From positions 4,960,001 to 5,024,000 of the forward strand of contig OZ316894.1 of NCBI GenBank assembly GCA_973895155.1: a stretch of DNA of 64,000 nucleotides, read 5' to 3'. This DNA comes from Marsupella aquatica (Eukaryota > Marchantiophyta). Positions 1 to 13,289 of this stretch are shown piece by piece. The notes under the pieces are model-generated. The model was not told the origin of the DNA, ran no database searches, and saw nothing but the letters and a program-made list of their open reading frames with translations. The translations under genes were made by a program, and so were the position numbers. How positions within the stretch are numbered: position 1 is the stretch's first letter; each line of letters starts with the position of its first letter.

Positions 1-420
1 CGATGCAAACCGTCCTTACATACTCACTGCCTAACCTCTTGGCTTCCCACCAAAACTACCATCTACTTCAGAAGGAAAGACGATACCAACATAGGAACCT
101 CACTCGACTACAGCCAACATAGAATAACCTGGTTGAACCCTAATGTAGCGTCCCGTCTCCATCCGCAGCAACCAAGCACTCGGATGAGTCGGATATCACC
201 AACCTTTTGAATAGCGGAGGAAGAATCCATTGCAGAAATCGTCGTCGGCCAAACCGAACGCCAATAAACTCAAACCCGAATTTCGTTCCGTGCAAAACTC
301 GAGAGAGTTTGGGAGCCGGATTACAGAATTCTCAGACAGATCGATGAGTACTGCAGTCCTGATTCGTCACAGGCGCCGAAGAAGCGCTTCACCACACAAA
401 CAGCGGAGAGACTATCAACA

Positions 421-835
421 AAACCCGATCGATTGACACCGTAGCTCAAAGGCAGCAGCACAGCCAAAATTAGATCTGATCGCAGTTCTTTCCACACTAC
501 CGCTGCTGCATTGCAAAAGAGGGAATGAGAGCAAGCGATAGGCAGAGAGAAACGGTGAGAAAGATTTCGGCCCTTCGCCACAGAAACGAGAGACAATCAC
601 AACAGGCTCGATCGATTCATACTACAATGGCAGCACCGATTCCACATTCGATCTGATCGCAGTTCTAAGCTCAACACAGCTGTTGCAATGCAAACGAGGG
701 AATGAGAGAGAGCGATGGGCAGAGTGAAATGGTGAGAAAAAAATTACGGCTCTTTCGCCACAGCAAAGAGAGACGATCACAACAGGCTCGATCGATTCAC
801 AGTTCAATGGCAGCACCAATTCCACATTCGATTGC
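421..835. repeat. degenerate 178-bp tandem repeat, about 2.3 copies
   Basis: The block with gatctgatcgcagttct near 473 recurs near 650, and its flanks (gctcgatcgattca, ggcagcacc, cacattcga) recur 177-180 bp apart, ending near 835. The copies differ by scattered substitutions, so the duplication is not recent. No protein family is recognisable in any frame of the unit; open frames here arise from the repeat and low-complexity sequence. Confidence 0.8.
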
Positions 836-840
836 CATTA

Positions 841-931
841 CAAGCGAAAGAGAAGAGAAGAGAAGAGAAGAAAAGAGACAAATAGAGGAGAGAAGAGAAG
901 AGACGAGAAAAGAAGAGAAGAGAACTCGGAG
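841..931. repeat. GAAGA-type purine microsatellite
   Basis: An almost pure A/G stretch built of gagaa/gaaga pentamers with a few interruptions. It directly follows the 178-bp repeat. The open frame across it has a simple R/E-rich composition and is not counted as a gene. Confidence 0.9.
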
Positions 932-1159
932 CGCAAACAGAACTGCAAGTTTTCACGACGCCACTGAACGAGAACTGAGATCTGACGGACAGGGCGTGCA
1001 CCCATTTTTCAGGGAGAGATCGAGACCGCAGAAACGGGTGAATTAATTATGGTCCGATGTGGAGTTTACCGTCTTCCCGCGAATTTGAATTTGGGGCAAC
1101 GTGGAAGGACTCAGAGGAGCCGAGTAGACAAAAAACGGGAGAAGCGCGGGAACGAACAA

Positions 1160-1220
1160 AGCGGTATTATCGTGGGCACGGCATTATTGTGGGTACGGCA
1201 TTATTGTGGGCACGGCATTT
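1160..1220. repeat. 17-bp tandem repeat, three copies
   Basis: Three successive units of the form ggcattattgtgggcac, with single-base differences. Short minisatellite with no coding support. From about 1230 to 2635 there is only AT-rich sequence without a gene I can support; part of it is presumably the RIC1 3' flank. Confidence 0.75.
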
Positions 1221-2635
1221 CACAGCATTATTTGGGCCCTGCATTGGAAGTCTCAAACCACGTCTCTCCTATTTGTTTTTAGTCAGGGTTCTAAACCCTT
1301 TGCTTATGTACCTTGACCAGTCAAAACTCCTATTTTGGGCAATCTTAATTTGGGGGTTTTAGGTTTGAGATGGGTCACAACACTAGCTCATCATCCAATT
1401 TGAATGGGTGCTGACTATTCTTGAAGGATGCTGATGGATATGCATGGAACTATTTCTGGTGCATTTGCCAGTACACTGAATGCCAAAGTTGCTGACTGTC
1501 ACATTGTGTGGAAACAGCACATGCTTCCCTTGTGACCTGGCATGCCACAATGGGGTCACAAGAAATGGTCAGGGAAGTAGTGGCTTGAGAAGCCCTATTA
1601 TCGGGGGCAATATAAGTTTTGATTTCTTTTTTGGTTTTTCTCTTTAGCCAGTGTGAGTGTGAGGAATGTCATGTCATGTGAAGGAGAAGATGCTCAACAT
1701 ATTCCTTATATAATTTTCTTAGATTGCTTAATAACAGTCAGATTATCATAGATTTAAGGATGACCGATAGATCCTGGCTAGTGGGGTCTGTTGCTAGGTG
1801 TGAAACTAGCCATGGGCGACAGACCATGCAAGTTTACACCAAAAGTGGCAAAAAATAAATTAAGTTGGAATCTAGTGAATTTGGTGAGAACAAAAATAAG
1901 TTACTTTCATTTCCCACCTGACTGGATAGAATCTCCCCCAACTTGGCTAGAGTCACGGCTTAGAGGCTTTCACTCTAGACCCCTTACTCCAGGTCTCTTC
2001 GCACTTGTACATTAACATAAGGGGGTTTTCAAGAATATCCGAAGCTTGCTGGGCTTCTTAAGATGACTTTGCAAGACTTTGGAGCCCATTGCTTCTTTTT
2101 GGTCCCTTTGGGATTAAGTCGGATAGTGGAATGAGTGGAATCGGCTGCACTTGGTTTTAGAAGAACTTAGGGCCCAAACAAATGTTGGTGGTAGAAAGAT
2201 GAAAAAATCTACTTCACAGAAGTCCTGATTGCAGGTGTGGGAGAACTCACTCGCCTTATCGATGGCACTGAAACTCATGTGTGGTAGAAATAAGACGTTG
2301 CAAAGAATGAACTACCAGATTCACATTCTGGAATCTATATTGGAATCTATACTGGAATCTATACATTGGCAGTCCTAGAGTTGAGTTGATACAGGACTTT
2401 GACAACTAAGCTAACTATCTAACTTTGAATTACATGGAGAAGTTTGAAGTCTCAGCACAGTCAATCCCCCAAACATGATTCCACCTCGCAATTGCAAGAG
2501 ATGCCACCCGTTTGATTAGCCTAATTCCAATGTGAGGTCAAAACGCAACCCACTGGCTTTGCCCGTTTTGAGGCTTACAGCTTGTGAGGTGGCTTAACTC
2601 ACAGACAATAAATTAAGATTTCCGAGTACAAACCA

Positions 2636-5600
2636 CTAAGAAATGTGGTTATCAGCAATAGAACTTTCATTCTCATCCTTATCTAGCGCATCTTCTGTAA
2701 TTTCATGCGTAGATGCAAGATCTTGCTCCAGAGCCAAAAGAAAGTCCTCAAACTCACCATAGTTCTCCTGACTCTGCAGGCATAACAAAGATTACGTCTT
2801 AGAAAAATTGGAAGAGCGAAAACTCTTAATAATGTATATGAAAAATTAACAGCGAAATGATGAGCATATTAAGGAACTCGCTCTAATCAGAGAAAAACCT
2901 CGGAATCGCCAAACGAATAACTGATTTAAGGCAACCGAAATTTATGTTGGTGATCCCAAACCTGTATAGTCTTGCTGTATGCTTCCCAAAGACGTAGATC
3001 ACTTCTAAAGAGCTCCAATAAAACCTATTGACATCATCAGAGCATCTGTAAATCGTGAATTCTGAACACAACGTACTGGCAAATAACAGCAATGGTAAAG
3101 AAGTCCATTTCCGACTCCCCATAATAAACTGCTTCTGCTGCTTTAGTATTTACCTCGGGGAAGCGGAGTAGAGTGCCAAGAACAACAATCCATTCCTTGA
3201 AACCCACAGCTCGCATATGACCGAGGAGAAATTCAGTATCAAGTCGACCCTCTGGAGTGTCAACGTCTAACTGCACTCTCACAACAAGTGTGTTATACAG
3301 CCCGAGTTAACAACTTCACTGCAGGCAGGTTTAATTCAAAAATCTTTGGATCCAGACTCTGCGTCTAGCGACAAAAGTTTACTTGATAAGACCATCCCAG
3401 AACTATGAATGCAGAGGTACCAGTTCAACCCTTTCATATCCCTGGATGCAGCCTTACTTTTCGAAAAGGTATTAAGATTACAGCACTGGCATCACAATAT
3501 AGAAGCGACAACGAGAACAGTGCGTTCAGCCCATCACTCACTTTTGCTCCTATGATCCGAAGTGCAGAAGAAAAATCCTCCAACCGTGCTGACTTTCCTT
3601 TCTCTGATTTCAAGAAATCCTGCAGTACAACCAAAACCGGAAGAAGAGACTCAGATTCCCTTGATCAATTCAAAACAACCAATAACTGTAAACAGGGTTA
3701 ATGGGATTGCAACTTGCTTTCAACTTACCGTGATATCAAATTGAGTTCCCTTCGCAAAAGCTACTAGTTCTTGAAGTTCCTTTAATTCCATGAGATGAGC
3801 ACCATGTTTCTCGAGAATATGCTTGACTGTGGCGTGGTGCACATCTGCGCCCATAATAGGTGCACTGGCGTACATCCAGAAATAAGATAACACGCATCAG
3901 GACATCTGTAGAAGCTGCTTATTACCGCATCCAGCCATGAGTCCAAATTCTTGAAGCTCCAACGGCTCCAAACCCAAATAGGAATCCTATAGGCGGTTTA
4001 CAGAACCTGCTAGATACCTATTGACTTACTAAGAAACCGGACACTTAAGGCTGCCTACATATTCTGATTCCCCTTTCAGAAAAATTTTAAACTGTTCAGG
4101 CAATGCTTGCAGCTTTAAGAAATGTCGGAGTGCTCAATCGTGAAAATGCTTGAGTGAGGTAGACTTACGGCGAGCTCAAACCTAAGAAGAAAGAAGAAAA
4201 TATATTGCGATCAATATCCTTATCATCTTCATATTCTCTGCCAGCCCGCAGTAAGAATCGGCACTGCAAAACGAAGTATTCAAGAAAACCGGAAGTAAGA
4301 CTATGCGACTGTTAAGTTGACGAAGAAACTACTACAGCCAAATTGGAATCAAAACACAGAAAGCTTAGCATTGGGCGTTACCAATTCTCCCGCAAGCTCG
4401 TACATGGAAACTTCTAATGCTGCCTGCAGTATATTTCAGACGAAGAATCAACCACTGCCCCTCACGAAGCCATTTAAAACGGCAGATATATGTAACGTCC
4501 AGCCTTGAAAAGATGTGATAACCTCTAAAACAAACACTTTCGCATAACGAACCAATTCGACAGAGATCCATGTCCAAATGAAAGTGAGAACAGTCTAACC
4601 TTAAGTAATCTAACCGCACTTTGCTGACTGATGGTCGGTCCCTCCAACTTTTGAATCACCTACTCCATACACTCGGCAACAAAAATATAAGTACTAACTA
4701 AAAGCCATGAATGGAACCTGACAAGAACATGAAACCTTGCACAACGAGATCCATCTGACCCACATTTCGTATAACTTACTAGATTGATAAACCGCTCGTT
4801 TCAAATACTATATTTCAAGCTGAATATTCGAAACTTTCAAGGATCTCAATGTTTATTAGCCAGGATTTCCTTGTCTCTAGATCTTAAATTCGGAGTAGGT
4901 ACCTTGTCTAGAATGTACTCACCAGAATATAGCAGGCGGCAGTCCGATATGACCCCTTCTGAAAACATTCTTCAAACAGCCTGTGACCGATAAATTTTAT
5001 ACGAAAAGTATCTTAAAGTCGAACCAAGAACCTGTAAATCTAGGTCACTATCAAGCATAAAGTGAAACTGAAAATGCGGAAGCGTCCGACGATACTGGCA
5101 GCCACTCTAACGGTTGTAATTATATCCAGGTAGGGATCCAGAAATTTGGAATATTCCTCTTACCTTAACATGTTCAACCCACAACGATTTAATGACCAAA
5201 TTAATGACTAAGATAAAAGAAAGACAATACATACTCAGTGGACTTTCCAGCAGCCGCAAACAGCTCAGACCAGTGGCGCCCGTCTGTCTTCCTAGCTACA
5301 CTGACCACCACATCCAGATACTCTGAAAATTGCCGCACCAAAGTGCAAGCTTGCCGCAGCAGATGGGAGGCTGCTGGGCTCACTTTGCCTCGTTTCTTGT
5401 TCACGTACTGACTGCAACACGAATCGACCGAATTACATAGAGAAACCCACCAATCTGGAATACGGCTCAACAACGATTTCATACAAATATACGCTTATCC
5501 CATTTACGCGAAAAGTATTTCTGCTAAGAAGCATTCTTAAGGGGGGCATAAACCTGACTCAGCGAAATCCAAAATTCCATAACAGAATCTATCTCATCAA

Positions 5601-8600
5601 TGAAAGTCTCTTGAAGGAATTTAACGTGTCCGAGGAGAAGGCCAACAAATGAGCATCATCAATATACTGTGCTTCAAAGTACAACGAGACGAGCTTCAGG
5701 GGTCCTGTGCAACATGTCTGATGCTCTTATTTTTCAAGAGAAAAACATTCCAAGGAAAAACAGGGACATCTGTAAATATGACTGCATGTATGAGAACCGT
5801 CTACGTACCTAGATACTGCTGCATCAAAAACAGTAAACAGTAGCCACTCTAAGGAGTGGGAAAAATGAGGCCGACCACAGGATAGTCTTGCCAGCTGTAT
5901 TGCCTCCTCTAGTTTGTCTCTCTACAAAATTCAAATATCGTCGAGTTAATGTAAGATTTGAAATTTGAAACGAGATAATAATTTGGAAAAAATACAATTG
6001 ATGATCGACGTGCTGAATCATTACAACTTGAAACAGGGAAGGGAGAATAAACAGCCACCTGCAATAAATGTCGTAGTAAGCATGGTAAAATAGGTTGGGT
6101 CTGAGGTGTAGGTTCAAAGCAGGGCATTGCTGCACAGGCTGCAAGAGACAACCTTTGTGAAATTCCAACAATCACTCCTGAACCAGTGGAGACACCCAAT
6201 GGATACACTTCTCTGTCAAAATCGAGCTCAGGATCTAGCTGCACATCGTATTGAACACCACACAGCCCTGATGTTAATACTTCGCATGACATATCCAAAA
6301 AAAAATTGTTGCGACAAAACAGAAATACAGACTGAGTGGTGACAGTACATGATTGAAATGTTCTGATGGTTAATAATCTGATTGGAAGAAATACTCCGAG
6401 AAATACTCCGCAAACCCCTTGCAAAGCTGCGCATTACACACTTTTGGTTTGACTCTTACCTCCCACACATCTTGTGCATCTTGACTTGTATCCGCAGGGG
6501 AAGAAGGATACCAAACCTGCATACATCAATCCGAGACATGGTCAACAATGGTCTATTTATTTCCATAAAAGTGCTTAATATACAAAGGTTTGCACAAGAA
6601 TTACAGTAATTTTTGAAGTACATCAAGGGAGACCCCTTCAACTGTAAACAAACCATATACCCATGATTTCGTACCTGCATTCCACGGTGTCCATATGCCC
6701 ACCATGGAACCTCTTTTATCAGGGCTGCTTCCTCCTTGGGCCTGCCACAAGTTAGCCAAAATCGTTCTACTCCCGAGATAAGTCTGCGCTCACTTCCTCG
6801 TTCCAAGTCAAGCAAAGATAGCTCCCCGTCTGTGCGTAGTAGCATACACCTGCACCAGATCGCTAGAATAAACAGTCTGATCTCTTGAAATCAAAGATAC
6901 CAGTTTCAGAAGCTGGCATAACAATTCTAAATTACCTAGTGGGTTGCCTGAGCATTGCCTCTGCTGCAACATCGCGCCACGTATCATCGCAAGTCCCATC
7001 ACATGTGGGATGGGGATCATTTTCACCCGAGACATTTGGCAAAAAATGCATCGCTAGCGGTGGTTTCCGAGCATTCATAATTGAGAGCTCCCTGACAGGG
7101 AATAACTACACAATGAAAAGAAAAGCTCACGTAAGTTATATAGCACTCTCTCAGCGCACAGTAATCATGAAAGTTTACTACGTTAAAGAATAAAGTGGCC
7201 AATGGACAATACATTCAAATGTGACCTGTTAGACACTTCCAGATAAATCGAGGAGACACTAATTTTATGTTATCAGGTTAACCTTTCATTCGTCGAAAGA
7301 TCAACGAACACGCCTCAACGGAAGGAGAAAGTGCAGATCTTACGGACCTGAACTGTCGAGGGTTTCAACGGCGACAAGTTTCCATGAACATGAACGTGGA
7401 AAATATGAATGTCAAAAGGGGGATACGTGACAAGAATAAAATCTTGCCACACATCCAGGGCAATTGGCTTGTCCAGTAACTGCCTCCGACACAACAAAGA
7501 TGTCTCATCGAGATGATACCTTGGATACAGATTCAATTCATACCTGCAGCCATGCAAACAATCATGATACCACATCGCTGAAATTGACCCGAATAATATC
7601 CTGTGTTTTTCAAGTGCTCCCGTAGATTCACAAGCTCTTTTTTCCAGAAAAAACCCTTTTTCGCTATCAAGAGTCGGAGCTATCACAAAACTTTATTTTG
7701 AACTCATAGTCCCTTCAAGCAAACTCCACGCCTGAAACAATATCAGCTAAAAGTACCATAGCAATACATAAAAACGACCAAGAATCAATGGCAGAAGTAG
7801 TGTTGTAGAGAAAGGTTTCAAGCATCAAAATATCGGGAGTTTCTTTGTTATATAGAACGGTTTCAAGCATCAGATCTCGGGAATTTTTTCTAATTTACAA
7901 TTTGGTTACCTCTCGATACTTACAAACCAACAACTATCTTTCCCGATAAATCCACCAAGAATTAATGGCAGAAGTGTTGTTGTAACGAAAGACTTCAACC
8001 ATCAGATTTCAGGATGTGTTTTTGAAACTTACGATTTGGTTGCCTCTCGATAGTTGCAAACGACAACTATCTTTCCCAGCCATAGCAAAGCCACACACTG
8101 AACTTGCCGCTCTTGCGTTACGTCCCCAAATACCCGCCACTTCTTCAACTGCATGTCATAGAGTATCAACCCACGACGGCCTGCTATTGCCAGGTATGTT
8201 CCATCTGCATTAGCTGCAACATGCATAACTGGCCAATTCATACTGATGTATGATTGCTGCATAAATCAAATAGAGATGGATATCAGAAGATGAACAGTTA
8301 TTTGTATAAAAAGCTTTCAAAATCTGAACTAGTATTCCAAATTTGTGTACGACTAGGAGGAAGGCCTTTGATAATCCTTGTATATTTGTGGGCCAAACAC
8401 ACAGTAAGCTAACTGAATAGAGTCTGTGACATACTGGAATGATAAGGTGCTGAATTTTCAGCTGATCCTCCTCATCTGATTGGACCAGGAGCACTCGATC
8501 TTGTCCATGAAGAAGCTGCCAGACATGAGACACACCTACAACGTTTTGGCTGACGCAGCTCTTAGCAAACGGAAACTCAATAAGACGAGATGTGTTCCTG

Positions 8601-11433
8601 TGCTCTACAGCAAAAAGCTGGTACCCATGCTCACCCCATGCTAGGGCTGCAACACCCCCCACCATCGGCTCGCTCCTTGAAAGCTCATTTCCAGAGAACA
8701 TGGAAAAAGAAGGGGAGAACACATTGCTCAAGCTACCCTGGCGGATAGTGCACATGAGCCGGCATCCTGAAACAGACCACACCGCCAAACCCCTGTGCTG
8801 CCATCCTACAGCAAAGGCCGAATTGTCGGGGGTCCAGCTGATACAATTCACCGGACCTGTGTCATCCACAGAATATCTGGGAGGAAACGAAGAAAGTCAG
8901 TTTCTAAAATCATAAGTTTAAGGAGATGCAAACGAGATGCAGGTAGCTGTTCATGCAACATCCAGAATTCGTACTCCTTGCAACAAAAGCTTAGATAATA
9001 TTGCCGCGCGCTAAAACTAACAGTTGGCTACGGAAACTCAAGGAGATAGCTTTGGTACTGGAATTTGCTGCAGCTCGCATATGAAAGCAGAAGCTTCCAA
9101 AAGCGTTATTGCATACTTGAAATGATTAATTACGATCTGGAAAGAGAGAAGGACGGCCAAACAAGGGTTTTTGAAAAAAGTACCCCCAGTCAAAGAGTGA
9201 TATAGTTCGGAGAGGCACGGCGTTGTCTGCCAAATTAAACAGTTCAACAGTTCCTCGCATGCATCCCACAGCTAGTAACTGTTGCAGATGGCCGATTGAA
9301 GCACAGATGGCATCAAGAACACCCACCCACTTCTGCGGGCTGATATCATTCACTTGCCTCAAACCCTTCTCATTAACCGAACACAATAACACGTATCCTT
9401 CTGAAAGGACAGCAACGAGAATATGCAATGTGCTTGATATTTCAATATGTGTAAAACCACAATCTCCAATGGCCTGATTGTTGGAGGCAGAAAATGAGGG
9501 ATGTGATGCCAACGGAGCAGGGACTGGAACAGTTGGGCTACCATTCGCCTCTGGTATGTACATTGTCCCATTAGATGTCGCCCGACCTTGTAGTACTTCT
9601 GCATTACCAAGTAACTGCAAACAATGTCTCTTCTAAGACAAATGAGTTCCTTGGTCATGTATTAAAACTAATATGAAGTTTACAAACCCCAAACTTCGGA
9701 TTGTTGTACTCATTTCAGAAGTATAACACAATCTTGTGGGAAGGAGGGGAACTACTTGGAACTTCTACACCCTCCAGAATCTTCAGAATACCTTCACCGA
9801 CTTAAAACAACGAAGAGACGCAAGTTAAACGAATCCACTAGCACACTTGAAATCATCTACGTTGTGAAGTGTTCGCTCATCTCGCATTAGGCAAAATGAG
9901 GAAAACATGAACTGCAATTCTATGCAAGAGAATACTTACTTGACCAGACCATGAAACGAATTGCAGATATCCATTTGACAGACCAACAATAAGAGTGGAC
10001 TCGTCAGCTGTGATACAGCATCTGCAAAAGGCGAAAACGAAAAGTTCATATTGTTTTTCCAAAACTCCAGACTAATGAAATAGAGTACAGATTATGGCTC
10101 TCTGAAAGAGACAGGAGGAAACGAGACAGTAGTGGTCCCTTACACAGATATAGCTTCACCGAATATAAGCAGATTAACTGTTGAGAAGAGCTTGACTTCG
10201 ACCAAGAAGACTCCTATGTCCGTCCCTGATAACTGAAGTTGCTTATCGGATGGAGTGACACTGTAAAATTGTAGAACACAGCCAGATGTCTGTGAACAAA
10301 TCACGTATATTAGGGCCACTGTCAACAGTGCTCGGAAGCATAATCTAAAGTTTCAATATCCTCTAAGCTTGAATCGTTAATAACTGATGCATTCCGAACG
10401 TGCTCCATGACCAACTATGCTGGAGAGCCCAATGAATTCTAATTCTAAATTCTAAATTCAATATCTGAGCCATTCTTTCAAAGGAATGTCTGAGCCATTC
10501 ACAATGTCCACCGAAGCAGCCTACAGTAAAGATAATACAGAAACAAGACTAGAGTATTTTAAGCATGGACTCTCGTCGTATGTTAAAGAATACGGACACA
10601 GCTATCACTCAATCAAACTCTGAGGGTTCCTCTACGGTTTAACTAGCGGCATTGTTCAACAGCATTTCCATTCGATAAGTAGCTCCAGAAAGCTTCGCAA
10701 TGCTTTACTTCAATTGAAGTCGAATCTCTACACATTTTGAAGATTATTATTAACCGAATGAAACTGAAATGCCAGCCGACGCAGATTGTCTTTGGAAAAC
10801 ATACCATAACAGCAACAGTTTTCGAATCTGAGCTCCATATCGCCTGGAAGTTTATCCCTTCGTACTGGAGGGAGCTTGAATCTCTCACAAACTGCCCTAA
10901 CTTCGTTCTATGCTGAGTTCAGGCAATCGTAAAAGAAATTAAGAGTCAACCTCAGCGAATAATACTCAATGTGCAGATACTTTACACGGTCCAATATAAA
11001 TCCACACATGTTCGACTTCCCAGAGCCAATTTGACTTCCTGCCGGAGATTTACGGAACGGAGAGCCGTGACACAGAATGCCGGTGGCCATAATGAAGAGA
11101 GCATGAAGAACAGACGGCCAACTGGTGGACAGAATTCCACCAATACCAATAACAAAATTCTATAGCAGATGCAAGCGGCATTTCTGATCAGGTCACTACG
11201 GTTCTCATGATGTCCTGCTCTGGCGGATGCCAACCAAATGGAGAACGGAGACCGTGAGCGGAGCGGAATGAAGAGGAGCAAGCAAGCAGATAGAAAACCT
11301 GAGTGGCGCTCCAGATTTGGATATCAGTTGCGGATACGAGCAGCAGCAGAGTTCCAGACACGCTCACGTGGATCAATCGCTCCTGGCTGCCAGCGATCGG
11401 GAGCAGCTTGGGCCACCCATAAGCTACGTACAT
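2636..11433 (-). CDS. RIC1: RIC1-like Rab6 guanine-nucleotide exchange factor subunit
   Basis: Plant RIC1 homologue. In yeast and animals RIC1 with RGP1 activates Rab6/Ypt6 at the Golgi. I rebuilt about 24 exons by homology and splice sites: 11433-11299, 10912-10805, 10289-10144, 10021-9940, 9614-9184, 8876-8435, 8256-8033, 7543-7348, 7087-6936, 6849-6675, 6516-6460, 6238-6059, 5921-5809, 5411-5235, 4980-4923, 4659-4600, 4423-4382, 4263-4169, (4050-4038?), 3986-3926, 3844-3729, 3619-3542, 3270-3154, 3024-2962, 2773-2636. The total is about 1150 codons, close to the plant family length. The start MYVAYGWPKLLP is the family N-terminus. The first half has WD40/beta-propeller-like blocks (VNCISWTPDNSAFAVGW, LAIAGRRGLILYD). 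The RIC1 domain follows (ILPCLLRHLLQ, FSEYLDVVVSVARKTDGRHW, RLDTEFLLGHMRAVGFKEW). The C-terminus is acidic. Two junctions are uncertain: exon 7543-7348 to 7087, where the donor could also lie at 7344, and the phase between 4169 and 3986. Confidence 0.93.
7780..8060 (-). repeat. tandem duplication in a RIC1 intron that copied an exon end
   Basis: The 3' end of the RIC1 exon 8256-8033 and its donor (plus-strand tttggttgcctctcgata at 8035) recur 134 bp away, inside the following intron, as tttggttacctctcgata at 7901. The neighbouring actatctttccc and ggcagaag/tcaagcatcaga blocks are also repeated. The copy keeps a GTAAA donor-like site but has several substitutions. Confidence 0.8.
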
Positions 11434-11599
11434 CCTTGCATATCCTCTTAGATCAGCACCACCAGCACCACCAAAACTCTCGATCTGTATCTTGATCGCG
11501 AGCGAAGTGAGGCTCCCCCTAACAAAAGTATTGTCCGTCCACAGCCAGAAATCGCACGAAGGAACCGGGCGAGGTTCTTAATTTTTGTCAGTTGCTTTG

Positions 11600-12000
11600 C
11601 TTGTTAGACCAGGATTGCCGGACAGACATTCAATCGAACTGCAGGAGCCATCATCGCAGAATTTTTAGTACCTCAACTTCAAAGATCACCGAATTCACAG
11701 ATCACTGTAGAGCGAAGATTTCTGCGCTGAGTCTCGACAACATGCTTCAACCTAATGTAGGAGCGAACGAAACCGAGACAGAGGGTGAGTAGATCGAGCT
11801 CAGATTTCATTGCGGGAGCTTGAGAAAATGCTTCGACCTACATCGTTGCAACGATTTGAACGACACAGAGTGACAATTAATGGAGCTCAGATTGCTGCGC
11901 GCGGAGTTTCAACCAAATGCTTCGACTTACCATTGTAGTTGCAAACGAAATGACGAATGAAATCGAGCGCTTCCATAGCAGTGAGAGAATGAGAGAGCTC
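11600..12000. repeat. degenerate repeats about 80-85 bp in the RIC1 upstream region
   Basis: Three diverged units with the core aatgcttcgac(c/t)ta, preceded by ttgcg(c/g)g-type sequence and followed by gaacgaaa/cgacacagag-type sequence, centred near 11740, 11840 and 11930. They lie 170-570 bp upstream of the RIC1 ATG, where promoter and 5' UTR are expected. No coding signal. Confidence 0.65.
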
Positions 12001-12039
12001 ACAACGAGAAGTAACGCTCGTTCACCATAGATCCAATCT

Positions 12040-12690
12040 CAGTTTTTAAAATATGCCTTTTTAGGGGAAGCTTTCATAGCTCACAATAGTTGACACGATA
12101 CTCACATGGACTACGTTAGTGCCATCCTAGTTGGCACAATAAATAATAATAAAAACCTACGGTCGCTTGAGAGAAGCTTGTGAATGAATCTCAAGTTTTA
12201 ATATATGCCTTTTAGGGGAAGCTTTCATAGCTCACAATAGTTGACACGATACTCACATGGACTACATTAGTGCCATCCTAGTTGGCACAATAAATAATCA
12301 TAAAACCTATCCTGAGAGAATGCTTGTGAATGGATCTCAAGTTTTAAAATATGCCTTCAAGGGGAAGCTTTCATAGCTCACAATAGTTGACACTATACTC
12401 ACATGGACTACGATAGTGCCATCCTAGTTGACACAATAAATAATTATAAAACCTAGCGCGAGAGAATGCTTGTCAATGGATCTCAATTTTTATAATATGC
12501 CTTTTGGGGGAAGCTTTCATAGCTCACAATAGTGGACATGATACTCACATGGACTACCTTTAGTGCCATCCCAGTTGGCACAATGAAAAATTATAAAACC
12601 TAGCGTGAATGCTTGTGAATAGATCTCAATTTTTATTATATGTCTTTTATGGGAAGCTTTCATAGCTGTTTGACACCACACTACTCCAAT
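12040..12690. repeat. 148-bp tandem array, about 4.3 copies
   Basis: Units begin with atatgcctttt at 12051, 12203, 12349 and 12495, and a truncated unit begins at 12638 (periods 152, 146, 146, 143). Each full unit holds ggggaagctttcatagctca, a cacatggactac block and gtgccatcctagttggcac. The last is an inverted repeat with 6-bp arms (GTGCCA/TGGCAC), altered in some copies. The copies are very similar, so amplification was recent. The array is 0.6-1.3 kb upstream of the RIC1 ATG. Confidence 0.93.
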
Positions 12691-13289
12691 TTTGGCAGGA
12701 TTATTAATTATAGTGTATGATTTTGATGACAATCAATTAAGCTTAATGTTATTCTATTAGTGTAAGCTTTTAATTTATTCTTATTTTCATTGAGTATTGA
12801 GTTTAAAAAATAACTTAGTGGCCAGATACTTGGTTACATAAGTTCTGTTAACATTTTGCACTTAGCCCTTTCATTCTTCTATTGTCAAATTTTATTGGTT
12901 TTGTTTTCTGTAGTTGGTGTCCCTAGTATCCTTATATAATCCAAATGAACTCATGAACCCATCTGTGTGGTGATTTTTATGGTGTGTTATCTAAAATGAA
13001 CTCATGAACCTATCTATATTGGTAATCTTTCCGGTATGTGTTTTAGCTTGGGGTCTTTCATGTTATTTTGATCTGGGCCCTTGGGTCTTGCATTCTTTGG
13101 TGTTATTTGCTCTAGGTTTTTGGGTCTTGCATTTGCATCTATGTTGATGTTTGAACTTTAGAGCCAACTTGCATGTGGTGGCCCTCAAACTATCAGCCCT
13201 TTGCACCCCCTAACTTGGAGCACCTAGATTCTTAAGAGTATCTGTTGTCCTGCTAGGTGTGAGTTGCACAACCCCTTTTAGTGCCCCTG

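Noticed and set aside
180-236. Possible first exon on the minus strand beginning MDSSSAIQK with a GT donor
   Set aside because: Too short to identify and the window ends before any second exon could be confirmed.
702-1046. 114-residue plus-strand open frame rich in R and E
   Set aside because: It runs through the 178-bp repeat and the GAAGA microsatellite; composition explains it and no family is recognisable.
4001-4016. Alternative RIC1 filler exon around gtatctagcaggttct
   Set aside because: It restores phase but would leave a 15-nt intron before 3986, too short to be spliced.
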